A stretch of DNA of 64,000 nucleotides from DATGKG01 sp963851325 (GCA_963851325.1 CAWKOR010000001.1:1674001-1738000); one strand, 5' to 3'. Counted from the first letter of the stretch, positions 8,860 through 18,146 are shown. Made by a program: numbers and translations. Notes: generated from the sequence alone by a model not told the origin.

Positions 8860-11830
8860 TTACGCCTTCTCCTTCTCATGATAGATGTTGCGGAGGTAGA
8901 CGATCGCGGGCTGGGTGTTGAGATCCTCGAGCGAGCGATAGCGGCGATCCTTGTTTGCCTCGCGACGTTTCATCATCCCGCTCTCGGGATCCTTCATGTC
9001 GCCAAATGAGATGGCCTTGGTGGGACACGCCTGCGCGCACGCGGTGACGATCTCGCCGTCGCGCACCGGACGCTTCTCGACCTTTGCGTTGATTTCGGTG
9101 CTGACGATCCGCTGGATACAAAAAGTACACTTTTCCATCACGCCCGGCGCTGCGCGCCGTCACATCGGGATTGAGCTGGAGATGGGACGGCTCGGGCCAG
9201 TCGGGATCGAAGAAGTTGAAGCGGCGCACCTTATACGGACAATTGTTCTCGCAGTAGCGAGTCCCGACGCATCGGTTGTAAATCTGCCCGTTGAGGCCCT
9301 CGTCGGTATGCACCGCGGCGAACACCGGACACACCGGCTCGCAGGGCGCGTGATCGCATTGCTGGCACAGCATCGGCATCAGGTAGAGTTGCGGCTGCGG
9401 CTCCGAGCGCGCGGGCTCGGGAAAATATCGATCGATGCGAATCCACGACATGATGCGTCCGGCCTCGACCTGATCTTTGCCGACGATCGGCACGTTGTTT
9501 TCGGCGTAGCAGGCCGCGACGCACGCACTGCATCCGGTGCATGCGTTCAGATCGATAGTCATGCCCCACATGTGTTTCCGATTGGGCGCGTACGATGCGT
9601 ACATCTCATACGGCACGTCCGGCAGTTCCTCCTCGACGTACTTCGGCTCGATGTGATTGGCGAGTTGCTCGATACTCACCGCCTCGGCGAGGGTTCGTCC
9701 CAGCATGAAGTCGTTTCCAACCGGGGTGACGTTGGGTTGCCATTTGCCGGTCGCACGCGCCGACACCTCGATACTCGAATGACGCGGGCGCAGAAGCGTG
9801 AAAGCATTGGCGCCCCGATTTTTCGCATAGCGCCCGTATGACGTATGCCCCTGTCCGAGTGGCATCGCGATGGTGCCGCGCGCGACCCGTTCGCTCACCA
9901 GCGCGGGCGCTTTGATGACACCCTCGGAGGAGCGCAGCTCTACCACCTGGTTGGATTTGACGCCGATGTCTTTCGCGGTGTCGGGATGAATCTCGGCCCA
10001 GCTATCCCACACGATCTGCGTCACTGGCTCGGGAATCTCCTGGAGCCACGACTTATCGGCGCCGCGGCCGTCGTAGAGAAACGGATGCGGATAGGCGCAG
10101 AGCGCGAGCTTGGGAACGGCGGAGGAGTCAGGTCCGCTCTTAAGCGCGTCCGTCTTGAGCGAGACCTGGACCGCGGCGGGCTCGGAATAGACGCCGCCTT
10201 CGGTGAGCGATTTGATCCAGAACTCGTTCGCATCAGCGCTACTGAGTTTTCCCCACTCTGCTTTGAGGGCGGCCGCAGTATCTTTCCATGGGAGCGCCGC
10301 GCCGCCGCTTCGATTCGCGAGGTTGAGGAGAACATCGCCGAGCGGCTTGCTGGCGAACACCGGCTGCATCACCGGCTGGCCGAGACCATGCACCCCGGCG
10401 CGCGGAAAATTGTCACGCCACGACTCGAGCGGATGATGAATCGGGAGCAGCAGATGTGCGCCCGCAGCACTTTCGTCGGGGACGGTGCCCAGCCACACCA
10501 AGAACGGAACTTTCCCGAATGCTTCGGTAGTCCGCCATGCCTGCGGCATCGAGTAAAGAGGGTTGGCGGCGCCCGCGATCAGCAGCACATCCACGCCCGA
10601 AGTCGTGAACTCCAGATTGGCCACCCCATTGAGCGCACCACTCGATTTCCCGACGACACCGATACGAAACTTCTCGGTCGCTGCGGCCAAATCATCGCTC
10701 TTGGCCACGATTTCGGGTGGCTCGTTCTCGTAGAACAGCATCGTTCGTCCGAGATTGCCGGTCACAGCATTGAGGATGAATGCGGCGGCATGCAGCGTCG
10801 GATCGTCTCCGCCCCCCAGCGCCAGCGCACCGTCGGCTTTCCCGAAGCGTTCCGCAGTTTTGCTGATGCGTTCGGCGGAGACGCCGGTCTTCTGACTCAC
10901 CGAGACGGGATCGTAGAATGCCGCAAAGCTTTTCAACGCGGCGACATCGATGCCACTGTTGGGCTGCACCCATCCCTGCGCGATAATGACATGCAGGATC
11001 GCGAGCGCGAGCATCGCCTCGGCACGGGCGGGCGAGGGAATCCATTCGTCGCACTTCGCCGCGGTCATGTTGAAGCGCGGGCCGACATAGATCGCGCGGC
11101 CCATCGTGACCGTACCGTTGCGATCCCTCGGCGCGCGAAATTCCGCGTACTGGCGCGCGAGCTCGATCGGCGAACGCCAGGTCTCGAGGAAATCTGCGCG
11201 AAAGGAAAGCAGCACTTCCGCCTGGTCGATTCGATAGGCGGGAAGATCGCGGCGTCCGAACACCATCTCCGAGGCCTCGCGCTCGGGCTCATCACTAAGC
11301 GCCTCGTAGTAGATCGCGCGATTCGATTTGTAGGCCCCAAGGAATGCGCTACCGATGGTCTGTAGCGTCGGTCCCTGCGGCGAGGCAATCATGGCTACGC
11401 GATCGTTGCCCTTGGCGGCTGCCTCTTTGAGATGATCGGCGAGTTGTTTGAGCGCGTCATCCCACGAAATCTCAGTGAGCTTGCCATCCGCGCCGCGCAG
11501 CATGGGGCTACGCAATCGGTCCGGATTATAAAGTCCCTGTAACCCCGCCTGACCGCGCGCGCAAATGGCGCCCCGGTTGATCGGATGGGCGGGATTTCCT
11601 TCGAGCTTGATGACGCGACCCTCCCGCACCTTCGCGATAATGCCGCATCCGGCCGGACACTCGTCGCAGGTGGTCGCGTAAAAGGTGGGTACCCCCGGTA
11701 TGACGTTTTCATCCGGCACGACGTAAGGGATCAGCTTGCGCGCAGCCGGTTGGCATCCCGGAATCGCGGCGGCTGCGCTCGCGGTCGCGGCGAGTTTCAA
11801 GAAGGAGCGTCTGGAAAATCCATCTGCCAT
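8860..11830 (-). CDS. actB: Alternative complex III Fe-S subunit ActB, broken by one frameshift
   Basis: Large periplasm-facing subunit of about 990 residues: a molybdopterin-oxidoreductase-like domain without an obvious cofactor role, then Fe-S ferredoxin domains. The start at 11830 follows AGGAC and yields a Tat signal (RRSFLKLAATA) ending in a lipobox-like IPGC. Cys motifs in order: CDECPAGC with a later CARG; CTGCSACVAAC; CQQCDHAPCEPVC; CVGTRYCENNCPYKVRRFNF; and, in the second frame, CTFCIQRI and CAQACPTKAI. The first frame reads to NPDVTARSAG near 9150, then goes off; skipping one base at about 9142 gives VMEKCTFCIQRI, the expected continuation. An alternative ORF in the first frame runs to 8876 with a basic nonsense tail. 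Likely an assembly indel. Confidence 0.9.
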
Positions 11831-11841
11831 ATCATGTCCTG

Positions 11842-12354
11842 CTAGTGATGACAGACCGCGCAATCGAGGGTCACTTTGCGTCTGGTATGACATTCGACGC
11901 AAAAGCCCATGTTGATTTCATGCACAGGCACGATGCGATCCATCTTCTGCACCTCGCCGTGGCACTCCTGGCATTGGACGCCGGCGGCGATGTGCGGCTT
12001 ATGCGTAAAGCGCACAAAGTCCGGCAGCGTATAGACACGATTCCATCGGATCTCGAATGGCGGCTGCGCGTCGTCCATCCACGGACGGGTTACGGGCTCG
12101 ATACCGCCGACCAGTGAGGCGCCGTGGCATCCCACGCATTTGGCGACCGGCGGCGCGCCCGCGGTCTGCGATCGTCGCGCATACTCGTGACAGTATTGGC
12201 AGGGAATCTGGTTGACGCCGGCGTGGACGCGATGGCTGAAGGGAATCGGCTGCTGCACATCGGCGCGGGGAGCCCAGGGGCGTTCCGAAAATGCCAGCGT
12301 GCCGAGTCCGAAGACCAGCAGGATGATCGCTAGAGGAAGCAGGGTCCGGTTCAT
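11842..12354 (-). CDS. actA: Alternative complex III pentaheme cytochrome c ActA
   Basis: 170 residues with one N-terminal membrane anchor (LLPLAIILLVFGLGTLAF). Five heme c sites follow in order: CQYCH, CVGCH, CQECH, CVECH and CAVCH, the last at the extreme C-terminus. Five hemes fit ActA, the electron exit of alternative complex III; some ActA proteins carry more. It is the first gene of the operon and precedes actB by 11 bases. No clear Shine-Dalgarno is seen before the ATG; the bases upstream are C-rich on the coding strand, so the true start could differ slightly. Confidence 0.9.
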   Translation of the reverse strand: MNRTLLPLAIILLVFGLGTLAFSERPWAPRADVQQPIPFSHRVHAGVNQIPCQYCHEYARRSQTAGAPPVAKCVGCHGASLVGGIEPVTRPWMDDAQPPFEIRWNRVYTLPDFVRFTHKPHIAAGVQCQECHGEVQKMDRIVPVHEINMGFCVECHTRRKVTLDCAVCHH

Positions 12355-12905
12355 GTTACAGCTAGGGGGGACCCAATCCGGTTACTTGCAGTTATGGCCA
12401 GCCAGAGGCCCGCTCGGCATCGTCGAAGCGGGCGGCGGATTCATGTTCGAGGATCCGGCTCAGGCTTCGCTCGCGCGCGCCCGAGGAGAGCCTGATCAGC
12501 ATTTAGTCCTCCCACGAACGCATCGCCACCGAATCCCTGTGTTAAATTGTCTAACATCACGATCATCGATGATCAAGTTGCGTTAATAGTGGGTCACCAA
12601 CCGGACTTCCGGAGGGCCAGCATCAGAGCGCGACAGATTGCGCATTTCCCGTTCTCCCGGAAGGGTTTAGTGAAGTTTTGCCGGCCGAAGGCAAGGCATT
12701 TTCGGAACGGGCGTTCAGACCAGGACGATTTCGCTATAGCTGGCCTCAATGTCGAGATCGCGACATCAAAAACAATGCCGAATTGTGGAAAGATGCATCG
12801 CGAAAGTTAAATTTTGGCGCAAAATCGTCCAGATTGTTTCGGACCCCCTGCCAAGTATGTTAGTTCTATTTTGCAACTATCATTTCACGGAGAATCTGGT
12901 ACCCG
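12355..12905. other. Divergent intergenic region between actA and dapL
   Basis: 551 bases between two divergent transcription units, with only short unsupported ORFs. It becomes AT-richer from about 12540 to 12600 and again near 12780-12890, as expected for promoters. It holds the two palindromes listed separately. I see no convincing -35/-10 pair. Confidence 0.6.
12541..12574. promoter_or_regulatory. Palindromes upstream of the act-cox operon
   Basis: A perfect 14-base palindrome GATCATCGATGATC lies at 12561-12574, and an interrupted one, GTTA-N7-TAAC, at 12541-12555. They sit 190-220 bases upstream of actA and about 330 bases upstream of dapL in an AT-richer patch. A regulator site for the respiratory operon is possible; no known consensus is matched. 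Confidence 0.35.
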
Positions 12906-14075
12906 GTGCAGATCAAGACCGCCTCGAGACTCGGCCTATTACCTCCCTATCTCTTTGCCGAGCTCGACCGTCTCAAGAAGGAAGTCGCCGCCAAGGGAGT
13001 CGATGTAATCAGCCTCGGCATCGGCGATCCTGACCTGCCGACTCCCGCGCACATCATCCAGAGCGTCAAGCGCGCTTCCGATGAGCCCAAAAATCATCGC
13101 TACCCCGACTACGAGGGCCTGCTCGAATATCGCCAGGCCGCCTCGGCGTGGTACAAGCGCCGGTTTGGGGTCGAATTCAATCCGCTTACCGAAGTATGCG
13201 CGCTGATCGGCTCGAAGGAAGGCATCGCCAATTTTTCGACCGCGGTGGTCGATCCCGGCGATATCGTGCTCATCCCTGACCCCGGCTATCCGGTCTACTA
13301 CTCGGGATGTGTGTTCAATGGCGGAGAGCCGTATTACCTCACTCTGCGTAAGGAAAACGGCTTCAAGCCGGATTTGAATACGATTCCCGCTGAAGTCGCA
13401 CGCCGAGCCAAGATGCTATGGCTCAACTATCCCAACAATCCCACCGGCGCGACCGTGGAAGTGGGATTCTACCAAGATGCGGTCGCGTTCTGCCTCAAGC
13501 ACAACATCATCCTCGCGCATGACAATGCGTATTCGGAAATCGCCTATGACGGCTATCGCGCCCCGAGCATCTTCGAGGTCGATGGCGCGCGCGAATGCGC
13601 GGTGGATTTCCATTCGCTGTCGAAAACCTTCTCGATGACCGGATGGCGCGCCGCCTTCGTGGTCGGCAATGCGGCGCTGGTCGGCGCATTGGGCAAAGTC
13701 AAAACCAACATGGACTCGGGCGTTCCGCAGGCGATCCAGGAAGGATCGATCACGGCGCTCGAAGGCGGCGACGGCGACCAGCTGGCCGCCTACTGCGCCA
13801 TCTACAAGGAGCGCCGCGATCTGCTGGTCGGGGCGCTGCGCGCGATGGGTCTCGCATGCGAGCTGCCGCGCGCCACTTTCTACGTTTGGGCCGAGGTCCC
13901 CAAGGGATACACCTCGGTCTCATTCACTGAGCGGGTGCTGAAAGAGGCCGGGGTCGCGATCACTCCGGGCTCCGGTTTCGGCAAGGGTGGTGAAGGTTTC
14001 GTTCGCTTTTCATTGACCGTATCGAGCGATCGATTGAAAGAGGCGGTAGAAAGAATAAAGGCGCTCAGGCTTTAA
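12906..14075 (+). CDS. dapL: LL-diaminopimelate aminotransferase (PLP fold type I)
   Basis: 389 residues from a GTG start. The protein opens with LPPYLFAELDRLK and SLGIGDPDLPTP, typical of DapL-like class I/II aminotransferases. The PLP lysine is in SLSKTFSMTGWR near residue 240, NYPNNPTGA carries the cofactor-ring contact, and ARG in VRFSLT binds the carboxylate. DapL converts tetrahydrodipicolinate directly to LL-diaminopimelate for lysine and peptidoglycan synthesis, bypassing the acylated route. folK follows after 9 bases and may be co-transcribed. A general aspartate/alanine-type aminotransferase is the main alternative. Confidence 0.82.
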   Translation: MQIKTASRLGLLPPYLFAELDRLKKEVAAKGVDVISLGIGDPDLPTPAHIIQSVKRASDEPKNHRYPDYEGLLEYRQAASAWYKRRFGVEFNPLTEVCALIGSKEGIANFSTAVVDPGDIVLIPDPGYPVYYSGCVFNGGEPYYLTLRKENGFKPDLNTIPAEVARRAKMLWLNYPNNPTGATVEVGFYQDAVAFCLKHNIILAHDNAYSEIAYDGYRAPSIFEVDGARECAVDFHSLSKTFSMTGWRAAFVVGNAALVGALGKVKTNMDSGVPQAIQEGSITALEGGDGDQLAAYCAIYKERRDLLVGALRAMGLACELPRATFYVWAEVPKGYTSVSFTERVLKEAGVAITPGSGFGKGGEGFVRFSLTVSSDRLKEAVERIKALRL

Positions 14076-14084
14076 CGCATCAGG

Positions 14085-14645
14085 ATGCCCCATAGGGCTT
14101 TCATCGGAATAGGCAGTAACCTCGGCGACCGAGCCGGCAATTACCGGGAGGCGATCCAGAAAATCGCTGCCATCCCCGGTACGCGCGTCGTGCGCCAATC
14201 CTCGATCTACGAGACCGAACCGGTCGGCGACGAGTTGATGCTGAAGTGGCCGTTCCTCAATGGCGTGGTCGAGGTCGATACCGAGCTGACGCCTGAAAAC
14301 CTGATGAAGCGGCTGCTCACCATCGAGCGCGCAATGGGCCGCAAGCCGTTCAAGGGTCGCAAGCCGCTGCGCGGCAAGTACAAACCGCGCATTATCGATC
14401 TGGACCTGCTGTTCTTCGACAAGGAAGTCATCAACACGCGCGCTCTGACGGTGCCGCATCCCAGGTTGCACGAGCGCCGCTTCGTCCTCGCGCCGATGGC
14501 CGAACTGGCGCCGACATTGATGCATCCGAAGCTCAACCAGTCGATTTCCGAGATGCTTTCGGGACTCAAGTCGCCGCATCGCGTGTCACTGGCGCGCGCC
14601 GACATGTTGCGCCCCCCGCAAAAGAGACCGGCCCTGGTGCCGTAA
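14085..14645 (+). CDS. folK: 2-amino-4-hydroxy-6-hydroxymethyldihydropteridine pyrophosphokinase
   Basis: 186 residues. FolK (HPPK) transfers pyrophosphate from ATP to the pterin in folate synthesis. Seen here: the start FIGIGSNLGDR, SSIYETEPVG, FLNGVVEVDT, a KPRIIDLDLLFFD core with the two metal-binding aspartates, and VPHPRLHERRFVLAPM. These match the family in order. The C-terminal 30 residues are basic and Pro-rich beyond the usual domain. It follows dapL closely. Confidence 0.93.
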   Translation: MPHRAFIGIGSNLGDRAGNYREAIQKIAAIPGTRVVRQSSIYETEPVGDELMLKWPFLNGVVEVDTELTPENLMKRLLTIERAMGRKPFKGRKPLRGKYKPRIIDLDLLFFDKEVINTRALTVPHPRLHERRFVLAPMAELAPTLMHPKLNQSISEMLSGLKSPHRVSLARADMLRPPQKRPALVP

Positions 14646-14705
14646 CTCCGATATCTCGTTGGGGCGCGCTGGATGGCGGGACGGCGTAGCTGGTCGGAGG
14701 ACGCG

Positions 14706-15038
14706 CTAGTCGACTTGCGCGGCGTTGACTACCTTGTTGTGCGCGTCGAATTCGAAAATGTAATGTTGCTGGCCCGGCTGGCGATAGTCGTAACGGGTGC
14801 CACCAGTATCGTCGGTCGGCTGCTTCACAGTCGGACGACCGAAAGTCTTCTCGACCTCAGTAGTTCCTTTTCCAACCCATTGCGCGAGAAATTCTTTACG
14901 GGGCACACGAGAAGCTTCGGCCTTGGCCTCGGCCTGTCGATCCGATTGGAACTGACTGGGCATGAAGACATTGCATCCGGCGGTGCTCATCAGCAGCCAG
15001 AAAAGCAGCGTACTATGAAACTTTCGTGTTTTCGGCAT
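14706..15038 (-). CDS. Small lipoprotein (SmpA/OmlA-like outline)
   Basis: 110 residues from the ATG at 15038. A signal peptide ends in the lipobox STAGC, followed by a charged helix (QSDRQAEAKAEASRVPRKEF) and a domain with GKGTTEVEKTFGRPT and GGTRYDYRQPGQQHYIFEFDAHNKV. The last part resembles the BamE/SmpA-type fold, in which a GxxxxVxxxxGxP motif precedes strands, but the match is loose. A longer frame to 15284 would overlap purN and is rejected. It is divergent from purN. Role unknown; outer-membrane or periplasmic lipoprotein is likely. Confidence 0.65.
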   Translation of the reverse strand: MPKTRKFHSTLLFWLLMSTAGCNVFMPSQFQSDRQAEAKAEASRVPRKEFLAQWVGKGTTEVEKTFGRPTVKQPTDDTGGTRYDYRQPGQQHYIFEFDAHNKVVNAAQVD

Positions 15039-15113
15039 CAGAGGTCCCGTAGCGGCGATCCGGATGGTACGAGGTTTGGCATTCATAGATGAAAAGTCAA
15101 TAATTCGGCTTCG

Positions 15114-15719
15114 ATGAAGCTGCGACTGGGATTTCTCGCCTCGCATGGCGGCTCCAATGTGCAGGCGATCCTCGATGCGTGCCGCGAGGGCCGCCTCGAT
15201 GCCGAACCATGCGTCGTCATCAGCAACAACTCCGATGCGACGGTACTCGACCGCGCGATGGCGGCGCGGGTTCCCGCGTTTCATCTAAGCTCCCACATCC
15301 ACCCCGATCCCGCGCGCCTCGACGAGGCAATCCTCGCCATGCTGGAAAAGCATCGCGTGAACCTCATCGTGCTCGCCGGCTACATGAAGAAGCTGGGGCC
15401 GAAAACGCTCGCCCGCTATCGCGGGCGCGTGCTCAACATCCATCCCGCGCTGCTGCCGAAGTATGGCGGCCAGGGAATGTATGGGCATCACGTACACGAG
15501 GCGGTACTCGCGGCGGGCGAGAAGGAATCGGGCGCAACGGTGCATATAGCGGATGCCGAGTACGATGAAGGACGCATCCTTGCGCAAATGAAAATCCCGC
15601 TGAAAGCCGGCGACACTCCCGATAGCCTCGCGGCGCGAGTACTGGAGGTTGAGCATAAGCTGTATGCGGAAACCCTCCAGCGCATCGCGTCGGGGGACAT
15701 CAAGCTGGAAGGTCTGTAA
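15114..15719 (+). CDS. purN: Phosphoribosylglycinamide formyltransferase
   Basis: 201 residues, the normal size. PurN uses 10-formyltetrahydrofolate to formylate glycinamide ribonucleotide in purine synthesis. Visible family motifs are LASHGGSNVQAILDAC at the nucleotide end, LAGYMKKL, the catalytic Asn-His pair in NIHPALLPKYGGQGMYG, and ESGATVHIADAEYDEGRIL with the catalytic Asp. The gene sits alone, divergent from the lipoprotein gene. Confidence 0.94.
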   Translation: MKLRLGFLASHGGSNVQAILDACREGRLDAEPCVVISNNSDATVLDRAMAARVPAFHLSSHIHPDPARLDEAILAMLEKHRVNLIVLAGYMKKLGPKTLARYRGRVLNIHPALLPKYGGQGMYGHHVHEAVLAAGEKESGATVHIADAEYDEGRILAQMKIPLKAGDTPDSLAARVLEVEHKLYAETLQRIASGDIKLEGL

Positions 15720-15902
15720 TCGGCGACGATCCGATCGGTAACGCTGCACAGCTTGTTCCGTATCTTTGTGCATTCGCCGCCAGGTTTAGGCTGTGCCGTC
15801 GACGGAGTTGACTCATAGACGACGTGTGCCTACACACTGTTGCTATCGACGCGTCGAGTTGGATGCCCGGAAAGTCCAGCCATTTTCAAGGAGCAGATTG
15901 CG

Positions 15903-16307
15903 ATGACGATACATCAACAGATCGGCAAAGCGATTGGCGCGCACGGGATGTGGAAATCGCGCCTGCAGAAAGCCATCGATGAGGGCGCCAGCCGTCTCTC
16001 GATCACAGTGGTGCGGCAGGACGATCAGTGCGATTTCGGAAAATGGCTTCACGGCAATGATCTGCCCTTGGAGAGCAAGCAGACGGAACACTACAAACAA
16101 TGCCGGCATCTTCATGCGCAGTTTCATCTGGCAGCTTCCAAGGTCTTGACCCTCGCAATCGCATTGAAAAAGACGGACGCGCTCCGCGCGATGGACGCCG
16201 ACGGTGAGTTCGCCGCGGCTTCGAGCGGACTGACCAAGGCGATGTTGGATTGGGACGCTGCGGCAACCCGGCCTGCGCCGGCGCCCACGGCGGCCGGACA
16301 AAAGTAG
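15903..16307 (+). CDS. Stand-alone CZB (chemoreceptor zinc-binding) domain protein
   Basis: 134 residues from the ATG at 15903, chosen because AAGGAG lies 8 bases upstream; an ORF to 15840 lacks this. The CZB pattern is clear: an early His in GAHGMWKSRL, then CDFGKWLHG, and HLHAQFHLAASKV, giving the 3His/1Cys zinc site. CZB domains usually sit at the end of chemoreceptors or diguanylate cyclases and sense zinc or hypochlorite. Here the protein is only this domain plus an Ala/Pro-rich tail, with no transducer next to it. It may act in trans on a chemoreceptor or cyclase elsewhere (inference). Confidence 0.82.
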   Translation: MTIHQQIGKAIGAHGMWKSRLQKAIDEGASRLSITVVRQDDQCDFGKWLHGNDLPLESKQTEHYKQCRHLHAQFHLAASKVLTLAIALKKTDALRAMDADGEFAAASSGLTKAMLDWDAAATRPAPAPTAAGQK

Positions 16308-16431
16308 TCCTCGCGCGCCTAGTGACGTTCTAGCCGCAATTCAATCCGAGAACGAAGAGTCACGATGTGCTATCATGCGGTGACGACGCCCCAGCGAGGC
16401 GCCGCTGGCATTCATGGACGCGAGTCGGCAA

Positions 16432-16540
16432 CTGTGCAGAAATGCATAAACGAACCCACCGCAAGCATCGCCAGGGTCTTTGGGGGATAGCTTCGACCGG
16501 CACCAGGCCGTCGTCGCGAAATGACAAAACGAAGCCAAAA
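16432..16540 (-). repeat. Dispersed repeat, copies of GTGGGTTCGTTT and TTTGGCTTCGTTT modules
   Basis: Read on the minus strand, 16519-16540 gives TTTGGCTTCGTTTTGTCATTT, closely matching 50990-51012. Then 16432-16484 gives AAAGACCCT...GATGCTTGCGGTGGGTTCGTTTATGCATT, matching the units at 51035-51220. The core GTGGGTTCGTTT is at 16448-16459. Module order is the same at both loci. Confidence 0.6.
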
Positions 16541-16660
16541 AAGCGAGGAGAATCAAAGCATTTGATTTGTGCGGGTGAGAAAGAGGAGCGGTAGATCTCG
16601 CGCGGCCACCTTCCCGAGCCTAACTGGGCGAAGTCAGCCTCGCGGCGCAAGACGCAACCG

Positions 16661-16683
16661 AAAGTGCAAAAACAAACCCACTT
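16661..16683 (-). repeat. Dispersed repeat, GTGGGTTTGTTTTTGCA copy
   Basis: On the minus strand this reads AAGTGGGTTTGTTTTTGCAC, the same string as at 51109-51127 and 51203-51218. The core is at 16670-16681. It lies about 170 bases upstream of the Fe-S reductase gene. Confidence 0.55.
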
Positions 16684-16849
16684 TCAGATCAGGAGAACAA
16701 ATGTCGTAACACCGTGATATCATTGGGTAATTGAAGCAATCGGCAGAGCGGTTTAAGGGCAAATCAGCCGCTGCTTTGATGCTTCCCGTTAGCGATTTCG
16801 CCGCGCTAACGTCATTGGATAGCCATCCTCACAAAGGAAGTGCCCGCCG

Positions 16850-18100
16850 ATGAGTTGGTCGTGGAAGAATGCCCTCCAGACTCGCCGCGAATTCCTCAAG
16901 CGCAGCGCCATCGCCGGAATCGGCGCCGGGCTGCTGCCGATCCTCGGTGCGACCGACGCCGCCGCCTCGATTCCGCCCGGCGAAGTTCGTCGCTTCGCAC
17001 CCCTGGGGAAGACCGGCCTCAAGGTCTCAGACATTTCATTTGGCGGATCGAGGCTCCACATCGGCGATGAGGATATCGTCCGCCACGCCTTCGATCGCGG
17101 GATCAACTACTTCGACAGTGCCGAGAACTACACCGGCGGCGAATCCGAAACCGTGATCGGCAACGCGCTCAAGGGCAAACGCGACAAGGTCTACCTCACC
17201 TCCAAAGTGATTGCCCTTCCGTCCGATTCGAAGGAATCAATGATGGCGTCGCTGGAGGGCAGCCTGAAGCGGCTCCAGACCGATCATGTCGATGTCTACT
17301 TCAACCACGCAATCAACGACATCGAGCGCATCAAGAATCCGCAGTGGCACGAATTCACCGAGCAGGCGAAAAAGCAGGGCAAGATCCGATTCGCCGGAAT
17401 GTCGGGGCACGCCGGAAATCTCATCGACTGTCTCGATTGGGCGATCGACTCCGGACGCTTTGACGTGATCCTGTGCGCATACAACTTCGGGCAGGATCCC
17501 CACTTCTATCAGCGCTTCTTCCGCTCCTTCGATTTCGTCGCGGTCCAGACAGATTTGCCGCGCGTGCTCAAGAAGGCCAAACAGCATGACATCGGGGTGG
17601 TGGTGATGAAGACGCTGCGGGGCGGACGCCTCAACGATATGCGTCCCTACGAAAAGGACGGCGCCACCTTTTCGCAAGCCGCGTTTCGATGGGTGCTGTC
17701 AAATCCCGACGTCGACGCCCTCATCGTTACCATGACGAGTACGGGCCAAGTCGATGAGTACCTCGGCGCCTCGGGGGCGCGCGCAACGGCCGCCGCTGAT
17801 ATTCCGCTGCTGCAACGCTACGAGCTTCTCAACGCATCGTCGCAATGCCGCCAGGGATGTGGGATTTGCGAAAGCTCGTGTCCGTACGGCGTCGAGATTG
17901 GCGAGGTGTTGCGGACCCGCATGTACGCCGTCGACTACGGCGACGTGGGTTTCGCGCGCGATGAGTATGCGCTCCTCGGCAAGGGCGCCGAGGCCTGCCT
18001 GTCGTGTAGCGCGAAGCCGTGCGCCACCGCATGCGTGTACGGACTACGGCCCGATGCGCTGCTGGCGCCGACCCATCGCGCCCTGACGCGATCGATTTAG
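16850..18100 (+). CDS. Tat-exported Fe-S aldo/keto reductase
   Basis: 416 residues. A Tat signal (TRREFLKRSAIAG) ends around residue 40 (AAASIPPG), so export is predicted. An aldo/keto reductase barrel follows: FAPLGKTGLKVSDISFGG, the Asp-Tyr pair in NYFDSAENYTGG, the Lys in YLTSKV and a His in YFNHAI, so the catalytic tetrad is complete. The C-terminal 90 residues hold two Cys sets: CRQGCGICESSCPYG (standard 4Fe-4S) and CLSCSAKPCATACVYG (wider middle spacing). Similar proteins are annotated as Fe-S AKRs of unknown substrate. A ribosome site, AAAGGAAG, precedes the ATG. Electron transfer to a periplasmic substrate is inferred. Confidence 0.85.
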   Translation: MSWSWKNALQTRREFLKRSAIAGIGAGLLPILGATDAAASIPPGEVRRFAPLGKTGLKVSDISFGGSRLHIGDEDIVRHAFDRGINYFDSAENYTGGESETVIGNALKGKRDKVYLTSKVIALPSDSKESMMASLEGSLKRLQTDHVDVYFNHAINDIERIKNPQWHEFTEQAKKQGKIRFAGMSGHAGNLIDCLDWAIDSGRFDVILCAYNFGQDPHFYQRFFRSFDFVAVQTDLPRVLKKAKQHDIGVVVMKTLRGGRLNDMRPYEKDGATFSQAAFRWVLSNPDVDALIVTMTSTGQVDEYLGASGARATAAADIPLLQRYELLNASSQCRQGCGICESSCPYGVEIGEVLRTRMYAVDYGDVGFARDEYALLGKGAEACLSCSAKPCATACVYGLRPDALLAPTHRALTRSI

Positions 18101-18118
18101 GGGTGGCTGCTGATCGGA

Positions 18119-18146
18119 AAGGGCCGACGATTTATCGCCGGCCCTT
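18119..18146. terminator. Bidirectional stem-loop between convergent genes
   Basis: AAGGGCCGACGAT and ATCGCCGGCCCTT pair over 12 of 13 bases around a 2-base centre (effective loop larger). It lies between the reductase and SRPBCC genes, which converge, so it probably ends both. There is no long T-run. Confidence 0.6.

Larger units (their letters stand above)
16308..16849. other. Intergenic region carrying dispersed repeat copies
   Basis: 542 bases with no supported gene. Three minus-strand repeat pieces lie inside it (listed separately). The stretch directly before the reductase gene is unremarkable apart from AAAGGAAG a few bases upstream of its ATG. A 75-codon ORF at 16367-16594 is basic, repeat-derived and rejected. 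Confidence 0.5.

Noticed and set aside
9845..11365. 506-codon plus-strand ORF opposite actB
   Set aside because: Antisense shadow of a GC-rich gene; no motif, and actB is well conserved on the other strand.
16367..16594. 75-codon ORF in the repeat-bearing gap
   Set aside because: Made of repeat sequence, strongly basic, no ribosome site.
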